A stretch of DNA of 48,438 nt from Candidatus Mucispirillum faecigallinarum (GCA_019116905.1 DXAQ01000032.1:1-48438); one strand, 5' to 3'. Shown: positions 1 to 11,976, counted from the first letter of the stretch. The notes: generated from the letters alone by a model not told the origin. A program made the numbers and translations.

Positions 1-34
1 GTACTAACATATTGATATTACTATATATTATAAA

Positions 35-70
35 AAAAAGCCCTTAAAATTTTATTTTTAAGGGCTTTTT
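35..70. terminator. Bidirectional Rho-independent terminator downstream of gatB
   Basis: Perfect 15-bp inverted repeat AAAAAGCCCTTAAAA / TTTTAAGGGCTTTTT (35-49, 56-70), 6-nt loop, A/T tracts on both sides. Confidence 0.9.
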
Positions 71-91
71 ATTTTACTTATAAAGTATTAT

Positions 92-1573
92 TTATTTTAA
101 TTTTTCTTTTAAAATATTATTTATTACACCAGGGTTTGCTTTGCCTTGAGTGGCTTTCATTACCTGCCCTACAAAAAAGCCAAACAGTTTATCTTTACCA
201 GCTTTATATTCTTCAACATTTTTAGGGTTATCAGCAATAATTTTATCAATTATTTTTTCAATTTCTTTTGTATCTGAAACCTGTTTTAACCCTTTTTCTT
301 CAATGATTGATTCAGGCTCCTGATTATTTTCTTCAATCATAGGTAAAAGCTCTTTTGCAATTCTTAAACCAATAGTGCCGTTTTCAACTAATGCTGTAAT
401 TCTGCCAAGACGTGATGCAGTAGTTTTTAAATCTCTAATATTTTCTATTTGTTTTTCACTCATAATTGCAGCAAGTTCAACAAGTATTAATGTAGCAGTT
501 TTTTTAGGGTCGCTGCCTTTTTCTTTCATAGCTTCTTCAAAATATTCAGCAACTGTTTTTTCTGCTGCAAGCCTTTTTGCCTCATCTTCACTTAATTTAT
601 ATTCTGATATAAAACGTTTAGTTTTTTCTTCAGGCATTTCAGGCATACTTTTTTTAACTTTTTCTAAAAGTTCATCTGTTACAATTAATGGAAAAGCTAA
701 ATCAGGGTCTGGAAAATATCTGTAATCGTTAGCGTTTTCTTTGCCGCGCATACTTCTTGTTTCTTTTTTATTAGCATTAAAAAGCCTTGTTTCCTGATAT
801 ATTTCTTCCCCATTTTCATAAGCATCTACATGGCGGTTTGCTTCATATTCTATTGCCTGCATAAGATAGCGTATAGAGTTTACATTTTTTATTTCGCATC
901 TTGTTCTAAGTTCTTTTGAACCAACAGGGCGCACTGATACGTTAGCATCACAACGCATAGAGCCTTCGTTCATATTGCCGTCGCATGTTTCAAGGTAGCG
1001 CACAATACTTCTTAATTTAGTAAGGTAGGCACCAGCCTCAAAAGGAGAGCTCATATCTGGTTTAGATACAATCTCCATTAATGCAACACCAGAACGGTTT
1101 AAATCTATACAGCTTTTACCAGGCAGCATATCATGAATTGACTTACCTGCATCCTGCTCTAAGTGCAGCCTTTCTATACCTACTCTTTTTGTAGAGCCGT
1201 CTTCCAGCTCAATATCTAAATAGCCATTACCAACAATAGGTTTATCATACTGGCTTATTTGGTAGCCCTGCGGCAAATCTGCATAAAAATAGTTTTTTCT
1301 TGCAAATACTGACTCTTTATTTATTTGAGCATTTAAACCAAGCCCTGTTTTAACAGCCTGTTCTACACAGAATTTATTTACAACAGGCAGCATACCAGGA
1401 AAGCCTGCATCAATAAACGCTACATGGTCATTAGGTGTGCCGCCGCTTGCAGCAGATGCACCTGAAAAAAGTTTTGCATTTGATATAACTTGACAGTGAA
1501 CTTCAAGCCCTATTACAAGCTCCCAGTCGCATGTTCTTCCTTTTATTATATAACTCATTATTTTCTGCTCCAA
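92..1573 (-). CDS. gatB: Asp-tRNA(Asn)/Glu-tRNA(Gln) amidotransferase subunit B
   Basis: Protein reads [13 protein letters not shown]...[15 protein letters not shown]...[15 protein letters not shown], typical GatB; adjacent to gatA and gatC. Confidence 0.97.
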   Translation of the reverse strand: MEQKIMSYIIKGRTCDWELVIGLEVHCQVISNAKLFSGASAASGGTPNDHVAFIDAGFPGMLPVVNKFCVEQAVKTGLGLNAQINKESVFARKNYFYADLPQGYQISQYDKPIVGNGYLDIELEDGSTKRVGIERLHLEQDAGKSIHDMLPGKSCIDLNRSGVALMEIVSKPDMSSPFEAGAYLTKLRSIVRYLETCDGNMNEGSMRCDANVSVRPVGSKELRTRCEIKNVNSIRYLMQAIEYEANRHVDAYENGEEIYQETRLFNANKKETRSMRGKENANDYRYFPDPDLAFPLIVTDELLEKVKKSMPEMPEEKTKRFISEYKLSEDEAKRLAAEKTVAEYFEEAMKEKGSDPKKTATLILVELAAIMSEKQIENIRDLKTTASRLGRITALVENGTIGLRIAKELLPMIEENNQEPESIIEEKGLKQVSDTKEIEKIIDKIIADNPKNVEEYKAGKDKLFGFFVGQVMKATQGKANPGVINNILKEKLK

Positions 1574-3018
1574 CTATTATTTTGTTCCAGCACATAAGCA
1601 CCTTTAAAAAGTGTTTCTTCATCAAAATCTCTGCCTATAAGCTGTAAACCGATAGGAAGTCCATTATCTGCTTTTTTAACAGGTACAGAGATTGCAGGAA
1701 GTTTTGCAAGGTTTATAGGTACAGTAAATGCATCCTGCAGATAGTTTGTTACTGGGTCAAAAGATTTACTTTCTTCTATTGTAAAAGCTGTTGTTGGTGC
1801 ACATGGGGTAAGGATTGCATCAACTTCTTTAAAAGCATTTAAATAATCCTGCCTAATCAGTTTACGCACATTTGATGCTTTTAAGTAGTATGCATCATAA
1901 TAACCTGCAGAAAGCACATAAGTTCCTATCATTATACGCCTTTGAACTTCTGCTCCAAAGCCTGCACTTCTTGTATTTTCATACATTTCATCAAGTGATG
2001 AACCGTCCACCCTTAAACCAAAACGAACGCCGTCATATCTTGCTAAGTTAGATGACGCCTCAGCTGGAGCAATAATATAATATGTTGCAAGAGCATATTT
2101 CATATTAGGAAGTGATATTTCTTTAACTTCTGCCCCTGCTTTTTCTAATATTTCTTTACCCTCCTGCCATGCAGAAGCGATTTCAGAATTTAAATCGTTA
2201 TTTAAAAATTCTTTTGGCATACCTATTTTTAAGCCTTTTACACCTTGTTTAAGTGTTGCTTTAAAATCAGGCACTGCAATATTTGCACTTGTAGAATCAA
2301 ATTCATCAAAACCAGCCATTTTTTCAAGCATAATAGCAGCATCTTCTACAGTTTTAGTCATAGGTCCTGCTTGGTCAAGTGATGATGCATAAGCGATTAT
2401 ACCATAACGAGAGCATCTTCCGTAGCTTGGTTTAATGCCTACAATACCGCAGAAAGCAGCAGGCTGACGAATAGAGCCGCCAGTATCTGTTCCTGTTGCA
2501 CCAGCACACATATCAGCAGCTACAGCAGCAGCAGAGCCGCCTGATGAACCGCCTGTTACAACTTCTGCCCCATCGAGCCTTTTAACTGGGTTTATAGTCT
2601 GGCCAAAATAGCTTGTTAAGTTAGCGCCACCCATTGCAAACTCATCCAGGTTAGTTTTACCTGTAAAAACACTGCCTGCTTTTAAAAGATTTGCAGTAAC
2701 AGTTGATTCATAAGGTGGGATAAAATTTTCTAATATTTTACTGGCAGCAGTAGTTCTTATGTTTTCTGTACAGAATAAGTCTTTTATTGCAAGTGGAACG
2801 CCGTCTAAATCAGAAAGCCTTTCCCCTTTGCTTATTCTTTTATCACTTTCTGCTGCCTGTTTTAATGCATATTCTGGAGTTTCTGTAATAAAAGCATTAT
2901 ATTTTCTACCCTGCTCCATTTTTTCTATATAGGCTTTTGTTACTTCTGTTGAAGAAAACTCTTTATTATTAAAGCCTTTTGAAAGTTCTGCAATTGATAA
3001 TGATGTTAAATCTGCCAT
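1558..3018 (-). CDS. gatA: Asp-tRNA(Asn)/Glu-tRNA(Gln) amidotransferase subunit A
   Basis: Amidase signature [13 protein letters not shown]; GatA-like length; overlaps gatB start. Confidence 0.97.
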   Translation of the reverse strand: MADLTSLSIAELSKGFNNKEFSSTEVTKAYIEKMEQGRKYNAFITETPEYALKQAAESDKRISKGERLSDLDGVPLAIKDLFCTENIRTTAASKILENFIPPYESTVTANLLKAGSVFTGKTNLDEFAMGGANLTSYFGQTINPVKRLDGAEVVTGGSSGGSAAAVAADMCAGATGTDTGGSIRQPAAFCGIVGIKPSYGRCSRYGIIAYASSLDQAGPMTKTVEDAAIMLEKMAGFDEFDSTSANIAVPDFKATLKQGVKGLKIGMPKEFLNNDLNSEIASAWQEGKEILEKAGAEVKEISLPNMKYALATYYIIAPAEASSNLARYDGVRFGLRVDGSSLDEMYENTRSAGFGAEVQRRIMIGTYVLSAGYYDAYYLKASNVRKLIRQDYLNAFKEVDAILTPCAPTTAFTIEESKSFDPVTNYLQDAFTVPINLAKLPAISVPVKKADNGLPIGLQLIGRDFDEETLFKGAYVLEQNNSWSRK

Positions 3019-3290
3019 TATTCCACCACCTTAGGAACAGTAAAAAAATGCTCGTATGGCTCAGTAGCATTTTTCATAAGTTTTTCTGATAAGTTACTAA
3101 TAGTAACTTTATCTTCCCTTTGTCTTAATGGGGCAGTTTCTTCTTCAATTACTTTGGAAGTATCTGCACTTTGTAAAATTTCCATCCATTTTAAAATGTC
3201 ATTTAAATCTTTTGCCATACTTTCAACAGTGCCTTCATCAAATTTCAGGCGTGCAAGTTTAGCAATGTGGTTAATTTCTTTTGCGTCCAT
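3018..3290 (-). CDS. gatC: Asp-tRNA(Asn)/Glu-tRNA(Gln) amidotransferase subunit C
   Basis: Small GatC-like protein ([12 protein letters not shown]...[12 protein letters not shown]) immediately upstream of gatA. Confidence 0.95.
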   Translation of the reverse strand: MDAKEINHIAKLARLKFDEGTVESMAKDLNDILKWMEILQSADTSKVIEEETAPLRQREDKVTISNLSEKLMKNATEPYEHFFTVPKVVE

Positions 3291-3369
3291 ATTATGTCCT
3301 TGTTATGTCCTTTTATATTTTTTAACAGTGTAATATTACACAATTTTTTTTATAAAGAAAAGCAGGAAT

Positions 3370-4734
3370 TTATCTATAAAACCAAAATCTTACTAATTTT
3401 TCTTTTCTGCTGTTTGGAGAAAAGCGTAAATCATTATCAAAAAAAGAATATTTTTGATAAATATGTTTTTTGTGGGAAAAAGTATCAAAGCTGTATTTTC
3501 CATGATATGCACCCATTCCGCTTGCACCAACACCGCCAAATGGGGCATAATTATTAGTAATATGCACCATTAAATCATTTACAGCACCGCCCCCAAAAGA
3601 TATGTTTTCTATAACTTTCTTTATCAGTGATTTATCACTTGCAAAAATATACAGCGCCAGCGGCTTATCAAGTGATTTAAACTGATTTATAACATCATCA
3701 ATATTAGTATATTCTATAACTGGTAAAACAGGGGCAAATATTTCTTCCTGCATAACTCTATCGCTGTATGTTACATTATCCATAATAGTCAAATCAATTT
3801 TCAGTTTCTGCATATCTACTAAACCGCCAAAAACTACTTTTGAGCTGTCTATTAAACGAACTGCCCTTTCAAAATGTTTTTTTGAAATAATTTTTGGAAA
3901 TGCATCATTTTCAGAAGAATGAGCACCATTAACAAGTGAACTTTCTGCAATTAAAGCACTTATTAAATCTTTTTTTACTCGTGAATGGCATAATATATAA
4001 TCTGGGGCAACACATGTCTGGCCAGCATTTAATGATTTTCCCCATATTATTTTTTTTGCTGCATCTTTTATATCTGCACTGCTGTCAATAATACATGGAC
4101 TTTTCCCCCCAAGCTCAAGCGTAACGGGGGTTAAATTAGTGCTTGCTGATTTCATAACAATTTTGCCAACATTTTGGTTGCCTGTAAAAAATATATAGTC
4201 AAACCTTTCAAGTAAAAGAGCAGCGCCGGTAACAGCATCGCCCCTGATAGGTTTAACATATTCTCGTGGAAATGTTTCATTAATAAGCTGAGAGATAATA
4301 AGGGATGTATTTTCTGAATATTCAGATAATTTAAGCACAGCGCAGTTGCCAGCTGCAATGGCTGCAATAAGGGGGCATAAAGTAAGCTGCACAGGATAAT
4401 TCCATGGGGAAATAATCAATACTACACCATAAGGCTCATAATGAATATAACTTTTACCAGGCTGCAGCGTTACTGGCACTTTTACTTTTTTAGGCTTTGC
4501 AAGTTTTTTAAGGTTTTTAATATAAAAATTAATTTCATCCATTACTATACCAGTTTCTGTAATAATGGCTTCATAGCTTGATTTATTCAAATCATCATGC
4601 AGTGCCTGCAAAAGTGCTGCATCATATTTTAAAAGTGATTTTTTTAACGCTTTAAGCTGCTCTATTCTAAATTTAATACTTAATGTTTCGCCACTGTTAT
4701 AAAATTCCCTTAACGGTCCTACAGTATCTTTCAT
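3370..4734 (-). CDS. Aldehyde dehydrogenase family protein (class 3-like)
   Basis: ALDH motifs ISPWNYPVQL, FTGNQNVGKIV, LELGGKSP, NAGQTCVAPDY. Start moved from ORF-track 4848 to 4734 (MKDTVGPL) because of GGAG just upstream and because the longer frame runs into a terminator hairpin. Confidence 0.9.
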   Translation of the reverse strand: MKDTVGPLREFYNSGETLSIKFRIEQLKALKKSLLKYDAALLQALHDDLNKSSYEAIITETGIVMDEINFYIKNLKKLAKPKKVKVPVTLQPGKSYIHYEPYGVVLIISPWNYPVQLTLCPLIAAIAAGNCAVLKLSEYSENTSLIISQLINETFPREYVKPIRGDAVTGAALLLERFDYIFFTGNQNVGKIVMKSASTNLTPVTLELGGKSPCIIDSSADIKDAAKKIIWGKSLNAGQTCVAPDYILCHSRVKKDLISALIAESSLVNGAHSSENDAFPKIISKKHFERAVRLIDSSKVVFGGLVDMQKLKIDLTIMDNVTYSDRVMQEEIFAPVLPVIEYTNIDDVINQFKSLDKPLALYIFASDKSLIKKVIENISFGGGAVNDLMVHITNNYAPFGGVGASGMGAYHGKYSFDTFSHKKHIYQKYSFFDNDLRFSPNSRKEKLVRFWFYR

Positions 4735-4829
4735 ATTTTTCTCCACTATTATATATAACTTATAATTATAAAAGATAATAAATAAATAATCAAGACCTAT
4801 AAAAGATTTATATTTGTTAAAAATGGTAA

Positions 4830-4862
4830 ATAAAGAAAATGCTCCCATAAATAAGGGAGCAT
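4830..4862 (-). terminator. Rho-independent terminator of the SLAC1-like gene
   Basis: Inverted repeat ATGCTCCC-8 nt-GGGAGCAT (4839-4846/4855-4862), followed on the minus strand by TTTTCTTTATTT. Confidence 0.85.
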
Positions 4863-4869
4863 AATATAT

Positions 4870-5844
4870 TTATTCTGGCTGGCAGATTTCGCCTCTTTTT
4901 ATGGCAATAATAGTTCTAATTAATACAACTAAAACTAAAATAGATGTCATGATTAATGATACAATGCCTAAAAATTTAAATGTAAAATACTGAAAATTAG
5001 TTTTTTCATATACTGTGATAATAGCCATAGTTAATGCAGCCATAGGGAATGTAAATGCCCACCAGGAGATGAAAAACTTAATCTTATAAAAGTTTTTAAT
5101 TAATGCAAGCAGTATTAATCCAAAAGTTAATGCTACATTAAAAAGTATTACTGCAAACATATCATAAACGCCGCTTAATTTTAAGTAGCTAAGCATACCA
5201 ACAGAAGGCGGTGCTATAAAAATAGCAAGTGTTGGCAGAAACTTCTGCGGCAGCATTCCATGGAAAATAATTCTGTTAAAAAGTATTGCTGTTAATATTA
5301 TCCAAAAGAAAATACCTAGTGAAAAGAAAAAATCAAGCAGATAAATATCAGCAAACCCAGCCCCTGCAATCGGCACAATTATATTACCAACAACTGGTAT
5401 AAACCATGCAGGGTTAGAATGGGCAAGCTCAATATTTTTATTAAGCCAGTAAGTTATAGTGTAAAAAGTAAAAAATGTCTGTAAACCTGTGCCTATTACA
5501 AAAAGCGGAAATGCAACACTTTCATTTTCATGAAAAACTGATGATAATAAAAGCATAGAAATAGATATTGCTGCAAAAAAATTCACTCTTACAGGGTGCT
5601 TAATTTCTTTTTTCACTTCTGATGTATATCTTATTATTTTATAAAGATATAATAATGATATAATCACCGCTAAAATTGCAGTAATATATGATAAAACCTG
5701 ATAAACTATTTCTGGCAGTAAAAGTATTTCACTACCCTTTTTATACGCCAAAGTTATACCAGAAAACCCCATTATGACAGCAAACATCATAACTGGAAAA
5801 AATTGTAAACGAGAACCTTGTTTCTCATTTGCTGATTCGCTCAT
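4870..5844 (-). CDS. SLAC1/TDT-family anion channel or C4-dicarboxylate transporter-like membrane protein
   Basis: Multi-TM protein beginning LQFFPVMMFAVIMGFSGITLA, typical of SLAC1/TehA-like proteins. Confidence 0.8.
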   Translation of the reverse strand: MSESANEKQGSRLQFFPVMMFAVIMGFSGITLAYKKGSEILLLPEIVYQVLSYITAILAVIISLLYLYKIIRYTSEVKKEIKHPVRVNFFAAISISMLLLSSVFHENESVAFPLFVIGTGLQTFFTFYTITYWLNKNIELAHSNPAWFIPVVGNIIVPIAGAGFADIYLLDFFFSLGIFFWIILTAILFNRIIFHGMLPQKFLPTLAIFIAPPSVGMLSYLKLSGVYDMFAVILFNVALTFGLILLALIKNFYKIKFFISWWAFTFPMAALTMAIITVYEKTNFQYFTFKFLGIVSLIMTSILVLVVLIRTIIAIKRGEICQPE

Positions 5845-5958
5845 AGTGTCCCTTCCTTCTATCTGTCTTTTTTAAAAAAGACTTATTTAGTCTGAATATA
5901 TATACTCCTTTTAAAAAATAAAACAAGAGAAAAATTATTTTTAATATAAATTTATTAC

Positions 5959-6393
5959 TTATCTTAGATTGACTTTAACAAAATTTTCATCTTTATCTAT
6001 ATTTATTAATACTTTATCAAAAGGTGGCATAGCAGAATAAGAGCCAAAGAAATTATTTGAAAACCCAAATTTTTCTATCGGGTGGTTTGCCTGATTTAAA
6101 TCAAGCATTTTATTTTCATTTTCATCATGGAAAACTTTTACTGCATATCTGCCCTTAGGCAGAGTTATTTTTGCAGTAACTGATGATTTTTTTGCAGGAA
6201 AGAAAAATGAATACTGCGGATTGATTTCACCATTAAATTCCTGTTCATTTCTGCATAAATGTATCATTATATTGCCAGTAGATGTTTCAATATTATTTAC
6301 TTCCAGAACCATTACTGCCATATTATCATCTGCAAAAACATTTATACTGTAAAACAATATTATTATAAATATAAATCTACTAAATAATTTCAT
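5959..6393 (-). CDS. Secreted DUF2141-like protein
   Basis: Signal peptide, then TGNIMIHLCRNEQEF...GRYAVKVFHDENENKMLD, DUF2141-like. Confidence 0.7.
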   Translation of the reverse strand: MKLFSRFIFIIILFYSINVFADDNMAVMVLEVNNIETSTGNIMIHLCRNEQEFNGEINPQYSFFFPAKKSSVTAKITLPKGRYAVKVFHDENENKMLDLNQANHPIEKFGFSNNFFGSYSAMPPFDKVLINIDKDENFVKVNLR

Positions 6394-6396
6394 ATA

Positions 6397-7416
6397 TTAA
6401 TCTTCCATATCATAGGCCTGCAGTTTTTTATGAAGTGTATTCCTGTTTATTCTAATAAGCTGAGCTGCCTGCGACCTGTTACCTTTTGTCATATCAAGAG
6501 CTGCCTGAATTAAAGGTTTTTCCACAGCTTTACAGTATTCAAAATATGGGTCAATAGCTTTTGAATGTGTACCGCTTTCTAAAAGCCCCCGTGCAAATTT
6601 ATAAAGTTCATCAAGGGTATTTCTGCCTGCCTCCACATATCCCTGCTTTCTTCTTACATCTTTTGGCAAAGATGAAAGCATAATTATGCCGCCATTTGTA
6701 TGGTTTACTGCATGATATATTGTATTTACAAGCTGTCTTACATTGCCAGGCCAGTCATAGCTTTGCAGAGTTTCTTCTGCCTCCTCTGAAATAGGGATAG
6801 TTTTCTTTCCAAAATAACCTAAATCACGCATAATTATACGGATTAAATCATTAATATCTTCTTTCCTTTCTCTTAAAGGCGGGATATTTATAATAATTGC
6901 AAAGCTGTCCCTAAGCCTTTGGTTAAACCTGTTCTGCCTTGAAAGCTCTGTTAAGTTTCTATTAGTAGATGAAATAAACCGTGGAGAAAACATACCCAGT
7001 TCCTGCTCCACTTTTATAATAGAGTTTAGTAAATATTCCTGTAACTTAGTATTTGCTGCTGCAATATCAGAAATATATACTGTTCCTTTTTCTGCCCTTT
7101 TAAAGTAATCATACACTTTACTAAACCCAAGTGAACCTACAATATCATTAAGCTCTACAGGGTTAATAATAACAAACTCACCAGTTCTGCCGCTCTGGCT
7201 GTGAATATATTCTGCCAGCCTGTCTTTACCGCAGCCGTCTTCACCTGTTATATGTATACTTACATCAATAGGTGCAACAACCTCTACTAAATCATATATT
7301 TTTTTCATTTTCGCAGAATTATTTACTATACTTCTGCTTTTATATTTAGTAGTCTGCTGTTCTTCTGTTTCCTGCAAATTTTCTGTTTTATTGTTTTCTA
7401 TATTACTGTTTTCCAT
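6397..7416 (-). CDS. Sigma54-activator-like AAA+ / Fis-HTH protein lacking the GAFTGA loop
   Basis: AAA+ with degenerate Walker motifs (GEDGCGKDRLAEYIH; GTVYISDI), PPLRERKEDI, YDWPGNVRQL, C-terminal Fis HTH (GNRSQAAQLIRINRNTLHKKL). Confidence 0.85.
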   Translation of the reverse strand: MENSNIENNKTENLQETEEQQTTKYKSRSIVNNSAKMKKIYDLVEVVAPIDVSIHITGEDGCGKDRLAEYIHSQSGRTGEFVIINPVELNDIVGSLGFSKVYDYFKRAEKGTVYISDIAAANTKLQEYLLNSIIKVEQELGMFSPRFISSTNRNLTELSRQNRFNQRLRDSFAIIINIPPLRERKEDINDLIRIIMRDLGYFGKKTIPISEEAEETLQSYDWPGNVRQLVNTIYHAVNHTNGGIIMLSSLPKDVRRKQGYVEAGRNTLDELYKFARGLLESGTHSKAIDPYFEYCKAVEKPLIQAALDMTKGNRSQAAQLIRINRNTLHKKLQAYDMED

Positions 7417-7418
7417 TA

Positions 7419-9908
7419 CTACTTCTTAAAATTATATGATGTTGGTTCACCGCTGCTGTCAACAGGGTAAATTGAATAAGAAAAATCTCCTGTGATAGCA
7501 TCTGTTATCTGGTTAGTTTCTTTGCTTACTTTAAAATATGCAGCATTTACAGGTGCAGGAAAAAGTGCAAGTGGCACAATATTATTAATTCTGCTGAAAT
7601 AATCTATAAATATAAACTGCGCAGTATTTCCGCCAACTGCATAATCACCCATTTTTCTGTAATCATCATAACCAACCCATGCAACAGTTACAAGGTTAGG
7701 CAGCACACCTGCAAACCAGCCGTCTTTTGAATCGTTTGATGTACCAGTTTTTCCTCCAAGCATTCTGTTTACTGCATTCCTGCTGCGCCATGCGCCGCCT
7801 TTTTCTACTACTTTTATTAAGCTGTCAGTTATAAGTGATGCAGATTTTTCATTAAGCACTTCTGTCATTTCAGGCTGCTGAAATTCAAATAAAGTCTTGT
7901 TATCAATATCTGCAACTCTTGTAACAAAGAACGGTTTAACTGGCCGTTTGCCCTGATTTGCAAAAGTAGAATATGCATAAGCAAGTTCTAATGGAGAAGC
8001 TGAAAGACTGCCTAAACTTACAGATAAATCAACAGGAATATCTCCTGTAAAGCCAAAGAGTTTAGCATATCTTATGATTTTTTTAATACCTATTTTTTGG
8101 GCAAGCTTAATAGTTACAGAGTTATTTGAAAGCTGTAATGCTCTTTCAAGAGTCATTTCACCTGTAAACTGGCCGTCAAAGTTTTTAGGACGCCAGTCCT
8201 CCTCACCTTCTTTTTCACTTTCCTGGATTACAGGGGTATCATAAAAAACACTCATTGGATAATATCCGCTTTCATAAGCTGCAGAGTAAACAAGCGGTTT
8301 AAATGTGCTGCCTACCTGACGCCTTGCCTGTACTGCCCTGTTAAAAAATGATTTAAAATATGACATTCCGCCTGCCATGGCATATATTTCACCAGTCTGC
8401 GGATTAATTGATACAACAGCACCCTCTAAGTCAGGGTTTTGCTCTATCATATATACACCAGTTGATACATTATCCTTTAATATGGCAGAAACATATATCA
8501 TATCATCTACAGCAAACACATCTTGAAAAGATTTTGCTTTTCTTTTTGCTGCTGTTGTAATCCAGTCATTATTTTTAAAATTTATAGTGCCTTCGCTGTT
8601 ATCACTTAGTTTAATTTTCAGTGTATTTTTATTTACTTCTGTAATAACTGCTTTTTGATAACCTAAATCTTTTAGATAGCCAGGTACATCATTATCAAGC
8701 CTGATATATTTAACTGTATTATTATCACTTTCTTCATTAATTATATTATTATCAGCAGTATCTTCTGTTTCTTCCACATCTTCATCATTTTCTATTAATA
8801 TTTTACCAAGCGGCCCTTGATAGCCTTCTCTTTTTGCAATATCCATAAGGTTTTTTATTAATGCATTTTCTGCTGCAATCTGGTAATCAAGGTTTAATGT
8901 AGTAAATACTTTTATACCTTTATTTTGAGCATCTTCAATTTTTAAATCTTCCTCAATATATTTATGAACATAGTCCATAAAATAACCTGCATGACGAAGT
9001 CTTAATGGAATACTTTCTGCAAGCTTAACAGTTTCATTTACTGCAGTATCATATTCTTCCTTAGTAATATAATTTACATCAAGCATTCTTTTAAGTACGT
9101 GGTTTCTTCTATTTACTGCTCTTTTCATATTTAAATGAGGTGCATAGATTGAAGGACCTTTTGGAATACCTGCAATCATAGCAGCCTCTGCAATTGTTAA
9201 ATCTTTTACATCTTTGCCAAAATAGTTGATTGCTGCTGCCTGAATACCGTAAGCTCCGCGCCCAAAATTTACCTGATTTAAATATAATTCTAATATTTTT
9301 TCTTTACTTAACTCTTTATCAAGCCTGTATGCAATAATTGCCTCTTTAATTTTACGTTTTAATTTCCTTTCAGGTGATAAATAAATGACTTTTACAAGCT
9401 GCTGAGTTAATGTAGAACCACCTTCAACCATTCTGCCTGCTTTAATATTTGAAACCATAGCACGCGCTATACCCCACGGGTCAATACCACTGTGCTCATA
9501 AAACCTTGCATCTTCAACAGCCACTACTGCCTGATATACATAAGGTGGCATCTGCTCAATAGATACAGGATAACGCCTTTCAGCACCTAATTCTGCAATA
9601 ATATTGCCTTTTGCATCATAAACAACCATAGGCTCTGTATATTTAAACTTGCTAAACTCATCAGTAGATGGCAGCTGCAGACTTAAAATATAAATATATA
9701 CAATAATAGATATAACACCTATTATGCCAAGAGCAAACATAGCGCCAATAACATATAATATTATACGCAGTTTTGAACGTTTTTTACGTTTTTTACCTTT
9801 TTTATTTTTATTGTTTTCATTATTGTTACTATTTGCAATCTCAGTTAATTCTGCTGCAATATCAGGAACTTTGTTTTCATCATTATCAAACTTATTTTCT
9901 GACATCAT
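7419..9908 (-). CDS. mrcA: Penicillin-binding protein 1A (transglycosylase/transpeptidase)
   Basis: Transglycosylase motifs VEDARFYEHSGID, GGSTLTQQLVK; transpeptidase LSNNSVTIKLAQ, GGKTGTSNDSKDGWFAG; N-terminal TM. Confidence 0.93.
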   Translation of the reverse strand: MMSENKFDNDENKVPDIAAELTEIANSNNNENNKNKKGKKRKKRSKLRIILYVIGAMFALGIIGVISIIVYIYILSLQLPSTDEFSKFKYTEPMVVYDAKGNIIAELGAERRYPVSIEQMPPYVYQAVVAVEDARFYEHSGIDPWGIARAMVSNIKAGRMVEGGSTLTQQLVKVIYLSPERKLKRKIKEAIIAYRLDKELSKEKILELYLNQVNFGRGAYGIQAAAINYFGKDVKDLTIAEAAMIAGIPKGPSIYAPHLNMKRAVNRRNHVLKRMLDVNYITKEEYDTAVNETVKLAESIPLRLRHAGYFMDYVHKYIEEDLKIEDAQNKGIKVFTTLNLDYQIAAENALIKNLMDIAKREGYQGPLGKILIENDEDVEETEDTADNNIINEESDNNTVKYIRLDNDVPGYLKDLGYQKAVITEVNKNTLKIKLSDNSEGTINFKNNDWITTAAKRKAKSFQDVFAVDDMIYVSAILKDNVSTGVYMIEQNPDLEGAVVSINPQTGEIYAMAGGMSYFKSFFNRAVQARRQVGSTFKPLVYSAAYESGYYPMSVFYDTPVIQESEKEGEEDWRPKNFDGQFTGEMTLERALQLSNNSVTIKLAQKIGIKKIIRYAKLFGFTGDIPVDLSVSLGSLSASPLELAYAYSTFANQGKRPVKPFFVTRVADIDNKTLFEFQQPEMTEVLNEKSASLITDSLIKVVEKGGAWRSRNAVNRMLGGKTGTSNDSKDGWFAGVLPNLVTVAWVGYDDYRKMGDYAVGGNTAQFIFIDYFSRINNIVPLALFPAPVNAAYFKVSKETNQITDAITGDFSYSIYPVDSSGEPTSYNFKK

Positions 9909-9922
9909 CTACTCCATAATAC

Positions 9923-11896
9923 CTATTTTTTAGCTTTCAATTCAAATATTAAATCTCTTAATTTAGCAGCTGTTTCAAAATCCAGTTCTTCAGAAGCTTT
10001 ATACATTTTCTTTTCAAGCATTTCAATATCTTTATCAGTTTTGCCGCTTAATTTTACATCAAAACTATCTGGCACATCAACTGTAAAATAATCTTTTTCA
10101 TAAATTGATGATAAAATATCGCTGATAGCACTTTTTACAGTTTCAGGGGTTATACCGTGAGCTTCGTTATATGCTTTTTGTTTTGCTCTGCGTCTGTTTG
10201 TTTCATCTATTGTCTGCTGCATAGCAGCGCTTACTTTATCACCGTAAAAAATAGCCCTGCCCTCTGCATTTCTAGCAGCACGACCTATTGTCTGAATAAG
10301 TGATTTTGTAGAGCGTAAAAAACCTTCCTTATCTGCATCAAGTATTGCTACAAGTTTCACTTCTGGAATATCAAGCCCTTCCCTTAATAAGTTGATACCC
10401 ACAAGCACATCAAATTCACCAAGCCTTAATGATTTTATTATTTTTATACGCTGCAGAGTGTCAATTTCTGAGTGAAGATATTCTATTTTTATACCCATAT
10501 CTTTATAATATCTTGTTAATTCTTCTGCCATACGTTTAGTAAGGGTTGTAACAAGTACTCTGCCGCCCTCTTTTGTTACTTTTAATATTTCATTATATAA
10601 ATCATCAACCTGAGTTCTTGCAGGACGCACTTCAATTTCTGGGTCCATTAAACCTGTTGGGCGGATAATCTGCTCCGCTATTACTCCGTGAGCCTGGTCT
10701 ATTTCATATTTATCAGGAGTAGCACTTACATATAATACTTTATTTACTCGGCTGTCAAACTCATCAAACTTTAACGGCCTGTTATCAAGTGCCACAGGCA
10801 GACGGAAACCAAAATCTACAAGTGTCATTTTCCTTGACCTGTCCCCATTATACATACCTCTTATCTGCGGTATTGTTATATGGCTTTCATCTATTATAAC
10901 AAGCGCATCTTTTGGAAGATAGCTTATTAAAGTGTAAGGAGTAGAGCCTGGCGCTCTGCCGTCAAAATATCTTGAATAGTTTTCTATGCCTGTGCAGTAG
11001 CCTGTTTCTTTTAACATTTCTATATCAAACATAGTTCGCTGTGTTAAACGCTGTTCTTCTAATATTTTATTCTGGCTTACAAATTCTGCACATCTTTCAA
11101 GCAAATCTTTTTTCATCTGCTCTATAACGCTGTCCATTGTTATGGCACTTGTTACATAGTGCGTGTTAGGATATACTGAAAGATTAGTCAGTTCATTAAT
11201 AGTTTTACCACTTATTGCGTTAAATTCACTTATTCTATCAAGAGTATCGCCAAAAAATTCAAGCCTGTATGCAGTTTCATCTTCATGGCTTGGAAATATT
11301 TCTATTGTATCGCCTTTAACCCTGTATACGCCCCTGTGGAAATCTATATCGTTTCTTTCATAACGCACTTGTATTAATTTCATTAATACATCATCAAAAT
11401 TATAATCTTCGCCCACTTCAAAATGCTGTATCATAGTAGAATAAGTTTCAGGAGAACCAAGGCCGTATATACATGAAACTGAGGCAACAATAATAACATC
11501 ACGCCTTTCTATTAATGAGCGTGTTGCCCTGTTTCTTAATTTTTCTATTTCTTCATTAATTGCAGAATCCTTTTCAATATATGTATCACTTGACGGAATA
11601 TATGCTTCCGGCTGATAATAGTCATAATAACTTACAAAATATTCAACTGCATTATCAGGAAAAAATTTAAGAAATTCACCGTATAACTGAGCAGCTAGAG
11701 TTTTATTGTGAGCAATAATTAATGTAGGAACCTGCAGGCGTTCTATTACATTTGCCATAGTAAAAGTTTTACCTGAACCTGTAACACCTAGTAATACCTG
11801 ACGCATTGCACCATCATTATATGATGATACAATCTGCTCAATAGCTTCTATCTGGTCCCCAGCTGGCTTATATTCTGATGATATTTTAAATTCCAA
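9923..11896 (-). CDS. uvrB: Excinuclease ABC subunit B
   Basis: [37 protein letters not shown]-terminal UVR motif. Confidence 0.98.
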   Translation of the reverse strand: MEFKISSEYKPAGDQIEAIEQIVSSYNDGAMRQVLLGVTGSGKTFTMANVIERLQVPTLIIAHNKTLAAQLYGEFLKFFPDNAVEYFVSYYDYYQPEAYIPSSDTYIEKDSAINEEIEKLRNRATRSLIERRDVIIVASVSCIYGLGSPETYSTMIQHFEVGEDYNFDDVLMKLIQVRYERNDIDFHRGVYRVKGDTIEIFPSHEDETAYRLEFFGDTLDRISEFNAISGKTINELTNLSVYPNTHYVTSAITMDSVIEQMKKDLLERCAEFVSQNKILEEQRLTQRTMFDIEMLKETGYCTGIENYSRYFDGRAPGSTPYTLISYLPKDALVIIDESHITIPQIRGMYNGDRSRKMTLVDFGFRLPVALDNRPLKFDEFDSRVNKVLYVSATPDKYEIDQAHGVIAEQIIRPTGLMDPEIEVRPARTQVDDLYNEILKVTKEGGRVLVTTLTKRMAEELTRYYKDMGIKIEYLHSEIDTLQRIKIIKSLRLGEFDVLVGINLLREGLDIPEVKLVAILDADKEGFLRSTKSLIQTIGRAARNAEGRAIFYGDKVSAAMQQTIDETNRRRAKQKAYNEAHGITPETVKSAISDILSSIYEKDYFTVDVPDSFDVKLSGKTDKDIEMLEKKMYKASEELDFETAAKLRDLIFELKAKK

Positions 11897-11976
11897 TATT
11901 CTGCTCCAAAAAATACTAGTCTTTATTTTATCATATTAATTATGAAAAATAAATAATTAATCATAAAAAATACTGA

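Noticed and set aside
375-725. 116-aa plus-strand ORF
   Set aside because: Antisense to gatB; Ser/Phe/Leu-rich shadow ORF.
3267-3557. 96-aa plus-strand ORF
   Set aside because: Crosses the gatC start and the ALDH 3' end in antisense; no SD and biased composition.
4102-4145. C6 and C5 runs, possible slippage tracts
   Set aside because: Inside ALDH coding sequence, encoding the conserved LGGKSP motif; short and explained by codon use, not by contingency.
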